The notes under the pieces are model-generated. The model saw nothing but the letters and a program-made list of their open reading frames with translations. It searched no databases and was not told the origin of the DNA. Shown here in pieces: positions 1 through 6,145 of a stretch of DNA of 8,782 nt. The position numbers and the translations under genes were made by a program. How positions within the stretch are numbered: the stretch's first letter is position 1; each line of letters begins with the position of its first letter. The stretch covers positions 1 to 8,782 of the forward strand of contig CAJTVI010000089.1 of NCBI GenBank assembly GCA_910579545.1, in the 5' to 3' direction. The stretch comes from an uncultured Oscillospiraceae bacterium. GTDB taxonomy: Bacteria; Bacillota; Clostridia; Oscillospirales; Ruminococcaceae.

Positions 1-83
1 CGCAGCCCACCCCCCAGCCAACGCCCCAGCCTACCCCGCAGCCAACGCCGCCCCCCACAGACCCGGCCCAGCCGGCCGGGTAA
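1..83 (+). CDS. 3' end of a gene with a Gln-Pro-Thr-Pro repeat tail (partial)
   Basis: Only the last 26 codons are in the window. Reading in phase from base 3 gives four QPTP units, then PPTDPAQPAG and a TAA stop at 81-83. The reading is supported by the regular codon-level repeat, the in-frame stop, and a strong terminator about 45 bases downstream. Pro/Thr/Gln-rich tails of this kind are usually flexible linkers or cell-wall-spanning or cytoplasmic low-complexity tails. No domain is visible, so no function can be given. Its position upstream of a division block does not by itself make it a division gene, because the convergent thioesterase lies in between. The other two + frames also stay open over this short stretch, but neither gives a repeat with a stop next to a terminator. 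Confidence 0.6.
   Translation, partial: QPTPQPTPQPTPQPTPPPTDPAQPAG
3..50 (+). repeat. 12-base tandem repeat, four copies, encoding QPTP
   Basis: Four consecutive 12-base units of the form CAGCCNACNCCN lie at 3-14, 15-26, 27-38 and 39-50. They differ only at third-codon or near-third positions, so the peptide QPTP is constant while the DNA varies. This is consistent with an expanded coding microsatellite kept at the protein level. The array may begin before the window edge. Confidence 0.75.
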
Positions 84-126
84 GGCCGCAAAAGCTGCTG
101 GCCGGCCGGATTTCAATCAAAATCCA

Positions 127-180
127 AGCGCCCCTGTGTGTAAAGCCGCAAAGCCTTACATACAGGGGCGCTCTTGTTTT
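127..180 (+). terminator. Strong hairpin terminator, possibly bidirectional
   Basis: Left arm 127-143 and right arm 156-172 form a 17-bp stem with a single G:T wobble and a 12-base loop. On the + strand it is followed by CTTGTTTT, a usable U-rich tract, so it should end the proline-rich gene. On the - strand the same stem is followed by TTGGATTTTG, also T-rich, so it may serve the convergent thioesterase gene as well. A second hairpin (CCGGCCGG at 72-79 with 102-109) overlaps the end of the upstream gene but lacks a good T tract. A short inverted repeat (CGCTTT 189-194 with AAAGCG 203-208) lies further on. Nothing else is seen up to 271. Confidence 0.8.
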
Positions 181-271
181 ACCTTTTGCGCTTTTTGCAA
201 ACAAAGCGGCAGAGGACCGTGCTCTTGCAAAAAACAGGCGCATAAAAACTTGTTACATCATATAAAAAGCA

Positions 272-676
272 TTACCGCTCGATGCAGTACATGCAAAAGC
301 TGCCCGAGGCGTACAAAAGCTGGTCGGCAATGCCCCGCACCTCGGCCTCGACCACGCAGACCCCCCGGCTGCGCTGGGTCACCCGGCCAACCGCCCGCAG
401 GGCCGTTCCGGCCTGGGCCGGCTTGTGGAAATTTGTGCTGCAGTTCAGGGTCACATAGCGCCGGCCGTCCGCCCGGGCCGCCATGCCCGCGGCAATGTCC
501 ATCATGGTAAAATACAGCCCGCCGTGCGCGATCCGGTAGGGGTTGAGCGATCGTTCGTCCACCTCGGCCTCGGTCACGGCCTGCTCTGTCGAAAGGGATA
601 CCGCCCGGATCCCATTGTGCCGCATAAAGCTGTTGTCCTGGTTTACGCGGTTTAGCATCTCATCCCACTGCTGCAT
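272..676 (-). CDS. PaaI-family hotdog-fold thioesterase
   Basis: The 134-residue protein has the length and pattern of single-domain PaaI/YbgC-like acyl-CoA thioesterases, which hydrolyse acyl- or aryl-CoA thioesters in the cytoplasm as dimers or tetramers of the hotdog fold. The signature is visible as Asn45, then AHGG at 50-53, then Asp60 in the FTMMDIAAG helix. In the family the HGG segment begins the central helix and the following Asp is the usual catalytic acid. A typical strand follows (YVTLNCSTNFHKPA), where the NF.KPA motif is characteristic, and then the Gly-containing turns of the C-terminal strands. The start at 676 is backed by GTGAGG (complement of 681-686) four bases upstream. 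The gene is convergent with the upstream proline-rich gene and divergent from the PBP gene, with its own candidate promoter. The substrate cannot be told from the sequence. The family call is firm; a role linked to division is not suggested. Confidence 0.9.
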   Translation of the reverse strand: MQQWDEMLNRVNQDNSFMRHNGIRAVSLSTEQAVTEAEVDERSLNPYRIAHGGLYFTMMDIAAGMAARADGRRYVTLNCSTNFHKPAQAGTALRAVGRVTQRSRGVCVVEAEVRGIADQLLYASGSFCMYCIER

Positions 677-764
677 GCATCCTCACCCTTCCATCCCGGC
701 TGTCCCGCCCGGCAAGGCGGGGGCAAAACCGCCCTGGCCGCCGCAAAAAAGCGGCGCTGCGGCC

Positions 765-794
765 ATTATAACACATCCCGGGCGGTTTTTGCAA
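765..794 (-). promoter_or_regulatory. Candidate sigma-A promoter for the thioesterase gene
   Basis: On the - strand a perfect TATAAT (complement of 765-770) lies 18 bases downstream of TTGCAA (complement of 789-794), which matches four of six positions of the -35 consensus. Transcription would begin near 758, giving a leader of about 80 bases before the start codon at 676. This is a visual match only. Confidence 0.5.
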
Positions 795-815
795 AAGGCC
801 CCGGCCGCATATTTT
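788..815 (+). promoter_or_regulatory. Candidate promoter for the PBP-ftsW unit
   Basis: On the + strand TTTGCA (788-793) and TATTTT (810-815) are spaced by 16 bases, each matching four of six consensus positions. The -35 lies in the near-palindrome TTTTTGCAAAA (786-796), which also supplies the -35 of the opposite promoter. The -10 is weak and other choices exist in this 183-base gap, so confidence is low. Confidence 0.3.
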
Positions 816-859
816 GCCCGCATAGCGGCATAGCCTTTTACAGCAAAGGGGGGAGCGCT

Positions 860-3082
860 ATGCCCGCAGTGCCATGGGCGGCCCAAAACCAGGGGATGCG
901 CCTGCGCACCCGGCTTTTGGCGGGGCTTCTTTCGGTATGCTGTTTTGGGGTTTTGCTGGCCCGGCTGTATATTTTGCAGATACGCGACCACGATTTTTAT
1001 GCCAGGCGCGCGGCGGGCCAGCAGCTGCGGGACACCGTGGTGCCCGCCCCGCGGGGGGAGATCCTCAGCGCGGATGGGGTGGTGCTGGCGGCCTCGGCCA
1101 CCTGCTGGACCATCCGGGCCTCCCCGCGGGAGATGGCCGACGAGCATGTGGCCATGGCCAGCGCGGCGCTGGCGCAGCTTTTGGAACTGGACGAGGCCGA
1201 CCTGTTAAAAATGCTGGGCGACCGCGCCAGCAACGACAAGCTTTTGCGCCGCCGGGCGGGGCGGGAGATGGCCGACGCGGTGCGGGCCTGGTGCGCCGAA
1301 AACGGGGTGGAGGGCATCCTGATCCAGGAGGACACCAAGCGCTGGTACCCGGAGGGGGATTTTGCCGCCTCGCTGCTGGGTTTTACCAATGTGGACAACG
1401 CCGGCATGGCCGGGCTGGAGCTGGAATACAATGAACTGCTCACCGGGCAAAACGGCCGGGTGCTCACGGCCAAAAACGCCTGGGGCTACGATATGCCCAC
1501 CCGGTACGGCGCCTATGTGGAGCCGGTGCAGGGCTGTACGCTGCACCTTACCATCGACAGCAATATCCAGCATTTTTTGGAAAACCACCTTATGTTTGCG
1601 GTGCAGGAGCACCATGTCTCGGCCCGGGCCATCGGCATTGTGATGGATGTAAACACCGGGGCCATCCTGGCCATCAGCACAAAGCCGGATTACGACCCCA
1701 ACCAGCCCCGGGTGATCGCGGACGAGGCCCAGCGCGCGGCGGTGGACGCGCTGGAGGGGGAGGAGCGCCGGGCCGCGCTGCAGCTGGCCCAGCAGACCCA
1801 ATGGCGCAACAAGGCGGTGAGCGATCTGTACGAGCCCGGTTCGGTGTTCAAACTCATTACCTGCAGCGCCGCGCTGGATGCCGGGGTCATTACCCCCCAA
1901 AGCACCTTTACCTGCGGCGCGTCCTACAGCGTGGCCGGCACCCATTTCCACTGCGCCAACAACAAGCGCCACGGGCTGCAAACGGTGGCCCAGGCGGTGC
2001 AGAACAGCTGCAACCAAAGCTTTATCCAGATCGGCCAGCTGCTGGGCAAGGAGGCCTTTTGCAAATATTTTGAGGCCTTTGGCCTTTGCGCCGCCACCGG
2101 CATCGACCTGCCCGCCGAGCCCCCCAAAAGCGAGTTTTACACGGCCGACCGGATGGGCCCGGTCGAGCTGGCCAGCTGTGCCTTTGGCCAGTCCAGCAAG
2201 ATCACCCCGATCCAGATGATCACGGCGGTGGCGGCCATTGTAAATGGGGGCAGGCTGATGCAGCCCTATATTGTCGAGAGCGCGGTGGATGCCGGCGGCC
2301 GTGAGGTCTGGCGGGCCGGGCCCACCCTGCGCCGCCAGGTCATCAGCGAGGAGACCAGCGCCCAGATGCGCGAGATGATGGAACTGGTGGTGGCGGGCGG
2401 CAGCGGCCGCAACGCCTATGTGGCCGGCTACCGGGTGGGCGGCAAAACCGGCACCAGCCAAAAGCTGGATTCAGAGGACGAAAAGGCCCGCATTGCCAGC
2501 TTTGTGGGGGTGGCCCCCATCGATGCGCCCCGTATCGCGGTGCTCATCGCCCTGGACGAGCCGCACAGCTTTGCCACCGGCGGCGGGGCCCTTGCCGCGC
2601 CGGTGGCGGCGCGGATCATCGATGATACCCTGCAATATCTTGGGGTGGCCAAAACCTATACCCCCGAGGAGCAGCAGCGGCTGGAGACCGCCGTGCCCGA
2701 ACTTACAGGCTGGAAAACCCCGGCCGCCGCCGCCCGGCTGGAGGAGGAAGGGCTGGCCGTGCAGGTGGTAGGGGAGGGGGAGCGGGTGCTCAGCCAGGTG
2801 CCGCAGGCGGGGCATGTACTGCCCCGGGCTTCCACCGTGCTTTTGTATACCGAGGAGGGCGGCCAGCAAAAAATTGCTGAGGTGCCCGCCCTGGCCGGCC
2901 GGGATTACGCCGGGGCAAGGCAGGCCCTTGCCGCCGCGGGGCTCAACCTGGACGCGTCGGGGGCGCTGGGCTCACCCAACGCGGTGGCGGTGGAACAGGA
3001 TATCCCGCCCGGCGAACAGCTGCCCATGGGCAGCGTGGTGCGGGTGCGGTTTTACGAGGTTTTGGTGCAAAACGACGATTAA
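860..3082 (+). CDS. ftsI: Class B penicillin-binding protein (PBP2B/SpoVD-type) with two PASTA domains
   Basis: This is a peptidoglycan D,D-transpeptidase that crosslinks stem peptides outside the membrane, working with the FtsW-type polymerase encoded next. Order in the 740 residues: short cytoplasmic tail; one membrane anchor at about 17-36; PBP dimerisation/pedestal region from about 45, with the family's RG.I....G..LA motif at about 65-76; transpeptidase domain at about 240-590; two PASTA domains at about 612-668 and 675-737. All three active-site motifs are present: SVFK with nucleophile Ser328 and Lys331, SCN at 383-385, and KTG at 529-531. The start at 860 follows a GGGGGGAG ribosome site by about five bases; Met13 is an alternative without a site. 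Two C-terminal PASTA domains fit Bacillota PBP2B/PBP2x/SpoVD proteins, and PASTA domains are known to bind muropeptides or to aid PBP localisation. Whether this is the vegetative FtsI/PbpB or the sporulation SpoVD cannot be decided here; the linkage to ftsW and ftsZ favours septal synthesis. The gap to the next start is 53 bases, so the two are probably co-transcribed. Confidence 0.95.
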   Translation: MPAVPWAAQNQGMRLRTRLLAGLLSVCCFGVLLARLYILQIRDHDFYARRAAGQQLRDTVVPAPRGEILSADGVVLAASATCWTIRASPREMADEHVAMASAALAQLLELDEADLLKMLGDRASNDKLLRRRAGREMADAVRAWCAENGVEGILIQEDTKRWYPEGDFAASLLGFTNVDNAGMAGLELEYNELLTGQNGRVLTAKNAWGYDMPTRYGAYVEPVQGCTLHLTIDSNIQHFLENHLMFAVQEHHVSARAIGIVMDVNTGAILAISTKPDYDPNQPRVIADEAQRAAVDALEGEERRAALQLAQQTQWRNKAVSDLYEPGSVFKLITCSAALDAGVITPQSTFTCGASYSVAGTHFHCANNKRHGLQTVAQAVQNSCNQSFIQIGQLLGKEAFCKYFEAFGLCAATGIDLPAEPPKSEFYTADRMGPVELASCAFGQSSKITPIQMITAVAAIVNGGRLMQPYIVESAVDAGGREVWRAGPTLRRQVISEETSAQMREMMELVVAGGSGRNAYVAGYRVGGKTGTSQKLDSEDEKARIASFVGVAPIDAPRIAVLIALDEPHSFATGGGALAAPVAARIIDDTLQYLGVAKTYTPEEQQRLETAVPELTGWKTPAAAARLEEEGLAVQVVGEGERVLSQVPQAGHVLPRASTVLLYTEEGGQQKIAEVPALAGRDYAGARQALAAAGLNLDASGALGSPNAVAVEQDIPPGEQLPMGSVVRVRFYEVLVQNDD

Positions 3083-3116
3083 CCCGCCCCTTGGCCGCGC
3101 ACAATGTACAAAAAAG

Positions 3117-3123
3117 AGGGGGG
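3117..3123 (+). promoter_or_regulatory. Ribosome binding site that decides the ftsW start
   Basis: AGGGGGG lies 12 bases before the ATG at 3136, a slightly long spacing. A second purine run, AGGAAG (3130-3135), abuts the ATG and is too close to act alone. The in-frame TTG at 3091 has no such site, so the ATG at 3136 is preferred. Confidence 0.5.
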
Positions 3124-3135
3124 CAGCACAGGAAG

Positions 3136-4416
3136 ATGAAAAAAGCAAACAAGGAGCCCATCCCCCAGCGCGCGGGGGCGCCGGGCATGGCCCCCGGCGC
3201 TGCCGGCAGCGCCGGAAAAACAGCCGCGTACCCACGCGCCGGGGCGTCGGGCGAGGCTTTTGGCCTGGCCGGAAAATCCGCCGCGCCCGCGCGCGGGGGG
3301 CTGCTGGCACAGCAGCCGCCGGTGGACCTGCCCTTTTTGATTTTGGTGCTCACCCTTGTGGGGTTTGGCCTTTTGATGCTGGGCAGCGCCAGCAGCGCGG
3401 TGGGGGAGTACCGCCGGGGCGACCCATATACCTACCTGCGCCCGCAGCTTTTATTTGCGGCGGTGGGCCTTGTGGCCATGATGGTGGCCAGCCGGGTGGA
3501 CTACCATATCTTCCACCGGCTGGCCTGGCCGCTGCTGCTGCTCTCGCTGGTGCTGCTGGCGGTGGTTCTGTTTATGCCGGAGTACAACGGCTGCAAGCGC
3601 TGGCTGGTGCTGCCGGGGCTGGGCACCCTGCAGCCCAGCGAGATCGCCAAATTTGCGGTGATCCTTACCTTCAGCCATATCATCTCGATCAACCACCGGG
3701 AGATGAAGCGGTTTACGGTTGGGGTACTGCCCTTTGTGCTGATTTTGGGGGCGGTGACCGTGCTGATGCTGCTGGAGCCGCATCTTTCGGGCACCCTGCT
3801 GATCCTGGGCATCGGCGCGGTGCTGATGTTTGTGGGCGGCACCGGGCTGCGGTGGTTTGCCCTGGCGGGCGGCGGGGGTGCGGCGGCCATTGCGGCGGCG
3901 CTGGTGCTGCTGCCGGACCTTGTGCCCTATGCCACCGACCGGCTGTCCAGCTGGCTGGACCCCTTTGCCGACCCCTTGGGCGAGGGGCACCAGACCATCC
4001 AGAGCCTCTACGCCATCGGTTCGGGCGGGGCCACCGGGCTTGGCCTTGGCAACAGCCGCCAGAAGTACCTGTATGTGCCCGAGCCGCAAAACGACTTTAT
4101 CTTTTCCATCGTCTGCGAGGAGCTGGGCTTTGTGGGGGCGGCGCTGGTGATCCTGCTGTTTGTGCTGCTGCTGCTGCGCGGGCTTACCATTGCGCTGCGC
4201 GCGCCGGATAAGTTTGGCGCGCTGCTTACGGTGGGCTTTGTGGTGCAGGTAAGCTTACAGGCGGCCCTCAACATGGCGGTGGTCACCAACACCATCCCCA
4301 ATACCGGCATCAGCCTGCCGTTTTTTTCCTCCGGGGGCACCAGCCTGTTGATGCTGCTGGGCGAGATGGGCATCGTGCTCTCGGTCAGCCGGCAGGCCAC
4401 CGAGCGCAAATATTAG
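3136..4416 (+). CDS. ftsW: FtsW/SpoVE-type SEDS peptidoglycan glycosyltransferase
   Basis: This is a polytopic SEDS-family protein that polymerises lipid II into glycan strands at the septum together with a cognate class B PBP, encoded just upstream. From the ATG at 3136 it has 426 residues, a little longer than usual because of a 64-residue basic, Gly/Ala/Pro-rich cytoplasmic tail. The first membrane segment begins at about Leu65 and about ten hydrophobic segments follow. Family landmarks are NGCKRW (151-156), QPSEIAKF (from 166), EPHLSG (214-219), the long extracellular segment containing GSGGATGLGLG, and Asp320 in NDFIFSIVCEELGF. This last is the region holding the acidic residue essential in SEDS polymerases. 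The protein ends with PFFSSGGTS (395-403). These features separate it from unrelated transporters; the FtsW versus SpoVE versus RodA assignment rests on neighbours (PBP, MurA, FtsZ). It is probably co-transcribed with the PBP gene and ends at the repeat and terminator region downstream. Confidence 0.93.
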   Translation: MKKANKEPIPQRAGAPGMAPGAAGSAGKTAAYPRAGASGEAFGLAGKSAAPARGGLLAQQPPVDLPFLILVLTLVGFGLLMLGSASSAVGEYRRGDPYTYLRPQLLFAAVGLVAMMVASRVDYHIFHRLAWPLLLLSLVLLAVVLFMPEYNGCKRWLVLPGLGTLQPSEIAKFAVILTFSHIISINHREMKRFTVGVLPFVLILGAVTVLMLLEPHLSGTLLILGIGAVLMFVGGTGLRWFALAGGGGAAAIAAALVLLPDLVPYATDRLSSWLDPFADPLGEGHQTIQSLYAIGSGGATGLGLGNSRQKYLYVPEPQNDFIFSIVCEELGFVGAALVILLFVLLLLRGLTIALRAPDKFGALLTVGFVVQVSLQAALNMAVVTNTIPNTGISLPFFSSGGTSLLMLLGEMGIVLSVSRQATERKY

Positions 4417-4433
4417 CAAGGCCATAAGCGCCT

Positions 4434-4582
4434 GCTTTGGCCGGGCCCCTGCTTTGGGGGCCCGGCCTTGCCGCGCCCTGCCTTGGGGCCCGGCCTTGCC
4501 ACGCTCCTGCCTTGGGGCCCGGCCTTGCCACGCCCCTGCCTTGGGGCCCGGCCTTGCCGCGCCCTGCCTTGGGGCCCGGCCC
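4434..4582 (+). repeat. GC-rich tandem repeat, 29-base period
   Basis: Head-to-tail units lie at 4451-4479, 4480-4508, 4509-4537 and 4538-4565 (the last 28 bases). A partial copy at 4566-4582 follows, and a shortened degenerate copy at 4434-4450 precedes. The shared core is CCTTGGGGCCCGGCCTTGCC followed by a CACGC or CGCGC variant. Each unit contains GGGGC and GCCC(C) arms that can pair as a small hairpin, and the GGGCCC palindrome. The array starts 18 bases after the ftsW stop and lies outside coding sequence. All three forward frames stay open across it only because it is so GC-rich. There are no spacers, so it is not CRISPR. Function unknown; candidates are a transcript 3'-end stabiliser, a pause or termination aid, or a REP-like dispersed element. 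Confidence 0.9.
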
Positions 4583-4585
4583 GGG

Positions 4586-4609
4586 CCGCCGCAGCTTTTG
4601 GCGGTTTTT
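4586..4609 (+). terminator. Candidate intrinsic terminator after ftsW
   Basis: CCGCC (4586-4590) pairs with GGCGG (4600-4604) around a nine-base loop and is followed directly by TTTTT (4605-4609). The stem is short but all G:C, and it sits right after the repeat array, whose hairpins may add to stopping transcription. It implies that murA has its own promoter, although read-through is possible. Confidence 0.5.
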
Positions 4610-4637
4610 CACACCAAAAACCTTTCCCGCATAGAGT
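4608..4637 (+). promoter_or_regulatory. Candidate promoter for murA
   Basis: TTCACA (4608-4613, five of six consensus positions) and TAGAGT (4632-4637, four of six) are separated by 18 bases. Transcription would start near 4644, leaving about 30 bases before the GTG start. The -35 overlaps the T tract of the terminator just upstream. A visual match only. Confidence 0.4.
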
Positions 4638-4658
4638 AAGGCATACAAAACAGCGTGT

Positions 4659-4665
4659 GGGGAGG
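4659..4665 (+). promoter_or_regulatory. Ribosome binding site supporting a GTG start for murA
   Basis: GGGGAGG lies eight bases before the GTG at 4674. No ATG in this frame is as well placed, and the protein begins with the expected first strand of MurA within a few residues of this start. Confidence 0.65.
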
Positions 4666-4673
4666 CGTTTGGG

Positions 4674-5942
4674 GTGGAAGATCGGCTCTGGGTATGGGGA
4701 GGCAGGCCCCTTGAGGGGGAGGTGCGACTTCCGGCGGCCAAAAACAGCGTTCTGCCGCTGTTGGCCGCCTCGCTGCTCTGCAGCGGGCCGGTGGTGCTGC
4801 ACGGGGTGCCGCCCCTTTCGGACGTGCAGCAGAGCATCCTGCTTTTGCAGGCGCTGGGCTGCAGGGTCAACTGGCAAAACGGCGGCCTTGCCATCCAGCC
4901 GCCCGTCCAGCCCCCCTGCGGCGTGCTGCCGGCCGGGCCGGTGCGGGCCATGCGCAGCTCGGTGTTTTATCTGGCGCCGGTGCTGCACGCGGCGGGCCGG
5001 GTCTCGATGCCGATGCCGGGCGGCTGCGATTTGGGCCCCCGCCCCATCGACATCCATCTGGACGGGCTTGTCAAGATGGGGGCGCGGGTGGCCTGGCAGC
5101 AGGGGGTGCTCTGCCTGGAGTGCCCGCCCCGCGGGCTGCACGGGGCGGACATCACCCTGCGGCTGCCCAGCGTGGGCGCCACCGAGACCCTGCTGATGGC
5201 CGCAGTGCGCGCCCACGGCCCCACCGTGCTGCGGGGCGCGGCCTGCGAGCCGGAGATCGCCGACCTTGCCGATTTTTTGCGCAGCTGCGGCGCGCATATT
5301 TCGGGGGCGGGCAGCCCGGTGGTGTGGGTGCAGGGGGCCGACCGGCTGGGCGGCGCCGAGCATACCCCCATCCCGGACCGGATCGTGGCGGCCACCGCCG
5401 CGGCCGCCGTGGCCGGCACGGGCGGGCAGGTACTTTTGCGCCGGTGCCGCGGCGAGGCGCTGGGGCAGGTTTTGGAGGTGCTGCGCAACGCCGGCTGTGA
5501 GGTGACCCTCACGCAAAATGGGCTTTGCATCGCCCGCAGCGGCCCTTTGCAGGGGGTGGGGCGGGTGTATACCGGCATCTACCCCGCCTTTGCCACCGAC
5601 GCCGCGCCAGTGGTGGCGGCCGGCCTTTTGACCGCGCGCGGCGCCAGCGCCTTTGAGGATACCATTTTTGAAAACCGGTTTTCCTGCGCCGAGGGCTTTT
5701 TGGCCATGGGCGCGCAGGTGCGCCGGGCGGGCCGGGCGCTGGAGATCCTGGGGGGCGGCCGGCTGCACGGCGCCGAGGTAACGGCGCAGGACCTGCGGGG
5801 CGGGGCGGCGCTGGTGGTGGCGGCCCTTGCGGCCGAGGGCGAAAGCCGAATCGGGGGCCTTTGCCACATCCGGCGCGGCTATGCGGACATCGCGGCCCTT
5901 TTTGGGGGGCTTGGCGCAGAGCTTGGCGTTTGCGCGGGATAA
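4674..5942 (+). CDS. murA: UDP-N-acetylglucosamine 1-carboxyvinyltransferase
   Basis: MurA transfers enolpyruvate from phosphoenolpyruvate to UDP-GlcNAc in the cytoplasm, the first committed step of peptidoglycan synthesis and the target of fosfomycin. The 422-residue length is normal for the two-domain inside-out alpha/beta barrel fold. Landmarks match the E. coli enzyme with a small offset: Lys23-Asn24 in AAKN (E. coli Lys22-Asn23); Arg94 in the MRSS segment (Arg91); Cys118 in GGCDLGPRPIDIH (the fosfomycin-reactive Cys115) with Arg123 (Arg120); Asp309 in YPAFATDA (catalytic Asp305); Arg375 in DLRGGAAL (Arg371); and Arg401 (Arg397) near the C-terminus. All named catalytic and PEP-binding positions are kept, so the enzyme should be active. 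One oddity is that the residue before Arg401, normally Asp in the HIDRGY motif, is Arg here. The GTG start follows GGGGAGG by eight bases. It lies between ftsW and ftsZ but has a terminator on each side, so it may be transcribed alone. Some Bacillota carry a second MurA paralogue; this could be either one. Confidence 0.95.
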   Translation: MEDRLWVWGGRPLEGEVRLPAAKNSVLPLLAASLLCSGPVVLHGVPPLSDVQQSILLLQALGCRVNWQNGGLAIQPPVQPPCGVLPAGPVRAMRSSVFYLAPVLHAAGRVSMPMPGGCDLGPRPIDIHLDGLVKMGARVAWQQGVLCLECPPRGLHGADITLRLPSVGATETLLMAAVRAHGPTVLRGAACEPEIADLADFLRSCGAHISGAGSPVVWVQGADRLGGAEHTPIPDRIVAATAAAAVAGTGGQVLLRRCRGEALGQVLEVLRNAGCEVTLTQNGLCIARSGPLQGVGRVYTGIYPAFATDAAPVVAAGLLTARGASAFEDTIFENRFSCAEGFLAMGAQVRRAGRALEILGGGRLHGAEVTAQDLRGGAALVVAALAAEGESRIGGLCHIRRGYADIAALFGGLGAELGVCAG

Positions 5943-5955
5943 AAAGCGCGGAGCG

Positions 5956-5998
5956 AAAGCGGCAGAGTGGGGAAAATTTCTCCGCCTGCCGCTTTTTT
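5956..5998 (+). terminator. Intrinsic terminator after murA
   Basis: AAAGCGGCAG (5956-5965) is perfectly complementary to CTGCCGCTTT (5986-5995). The interior can extend the stem through a near-match of GGGGAAA with TTTCTCC. The right arm runs into six T residues (5993-5998). It starts 14 bases after the murA stop and should separate murA from ftsZ. Confidence 0.85.
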
Positions 5999-6032
5999 GC
6001 AAAAAATCGAATTTTTTTGACAGGCGGAATAC

Positions 6033-6081
6033 TTGAATTTGCCGCATGAATCTGTTACTCTATTAGTGTTGTGTATATATT
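6033..6081 (+). promoter_or_regulatory. AT-rich promoter zone upstream of ftsZ
   Basis: The gap from 5999 to 6145 is strikingly AT-rich against its surroundings, as expected of a promoter region. Several partial matches exist and I cannot choose between them. They are TTGAAT (6033-6038) with TACTCT (6056-6061) at 17 bases; TTGCCG (6039-6044) with TATTAG (6061-6066) at 16 bases; and a good -10, TATATT (6076-6081), without a good -35. ftsZ often has more than one promoter in Bacillota, so multiple starts are plausible. The upstream AAAAAAT..ATTTTTT inverted repeat at 6001-6017 could act as an UP-like element or as an extension of the terminator. Confidence 0.5.
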
Positions 6082-6145
6082 GGGGCGGGTGTATGCCCGC
6101 GCTTTACAGATTGTTTGGAATTATATGCTTAGGGGGACGTTCTGA

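Noticed and set aside
1205..2461. A 418-codon open frame on the - strand inside the PBP gene
   Set aside because: It is antisense to the transpeptidase domain with all three active-site motifs, shows His/Gly/Ala-rich low complexity and has no plausible ribosome site or motif.
3091..3135. Upstream TTG start for ftsW adding 15 residues
   Set aside because: No ribosome site precedes it, while the ATG at 3136 has a purine-rich site upstream. The added residues show no family similarity.
4434..4582. CRISPR array
   Set aside because: The units abut with no variable spacers, and no cas gene is present.
4437..4634. Small + strand open frames over the tandem repeat
   Set aside because: All three frames are open and read rotated versions of the same Gly/Pro/Ala peptide because the unit is 29 bases long. 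This reflects composition, not coding.
6017..6022. Perfect TTGACA hexamer as a -35 for ftsZ
   Set aside because: At 16-18 bases downstream the sequence is TTGCCG/TGCCGC-like with no -10 resemblance, so the perfect hexamer probably arises from the T run next to GACA.
4413..6047. A 544-codon open frame on the - strand across the repeat and murA
   Set aside because: It lies antisense to a MurA with all catalytic residues intact, is Arg/Gly/Pro/Ala-rich low complexity, runs through the 29-base repeat and terminator, and has no family resemblance. Long antisense frames are expected at this GC content.
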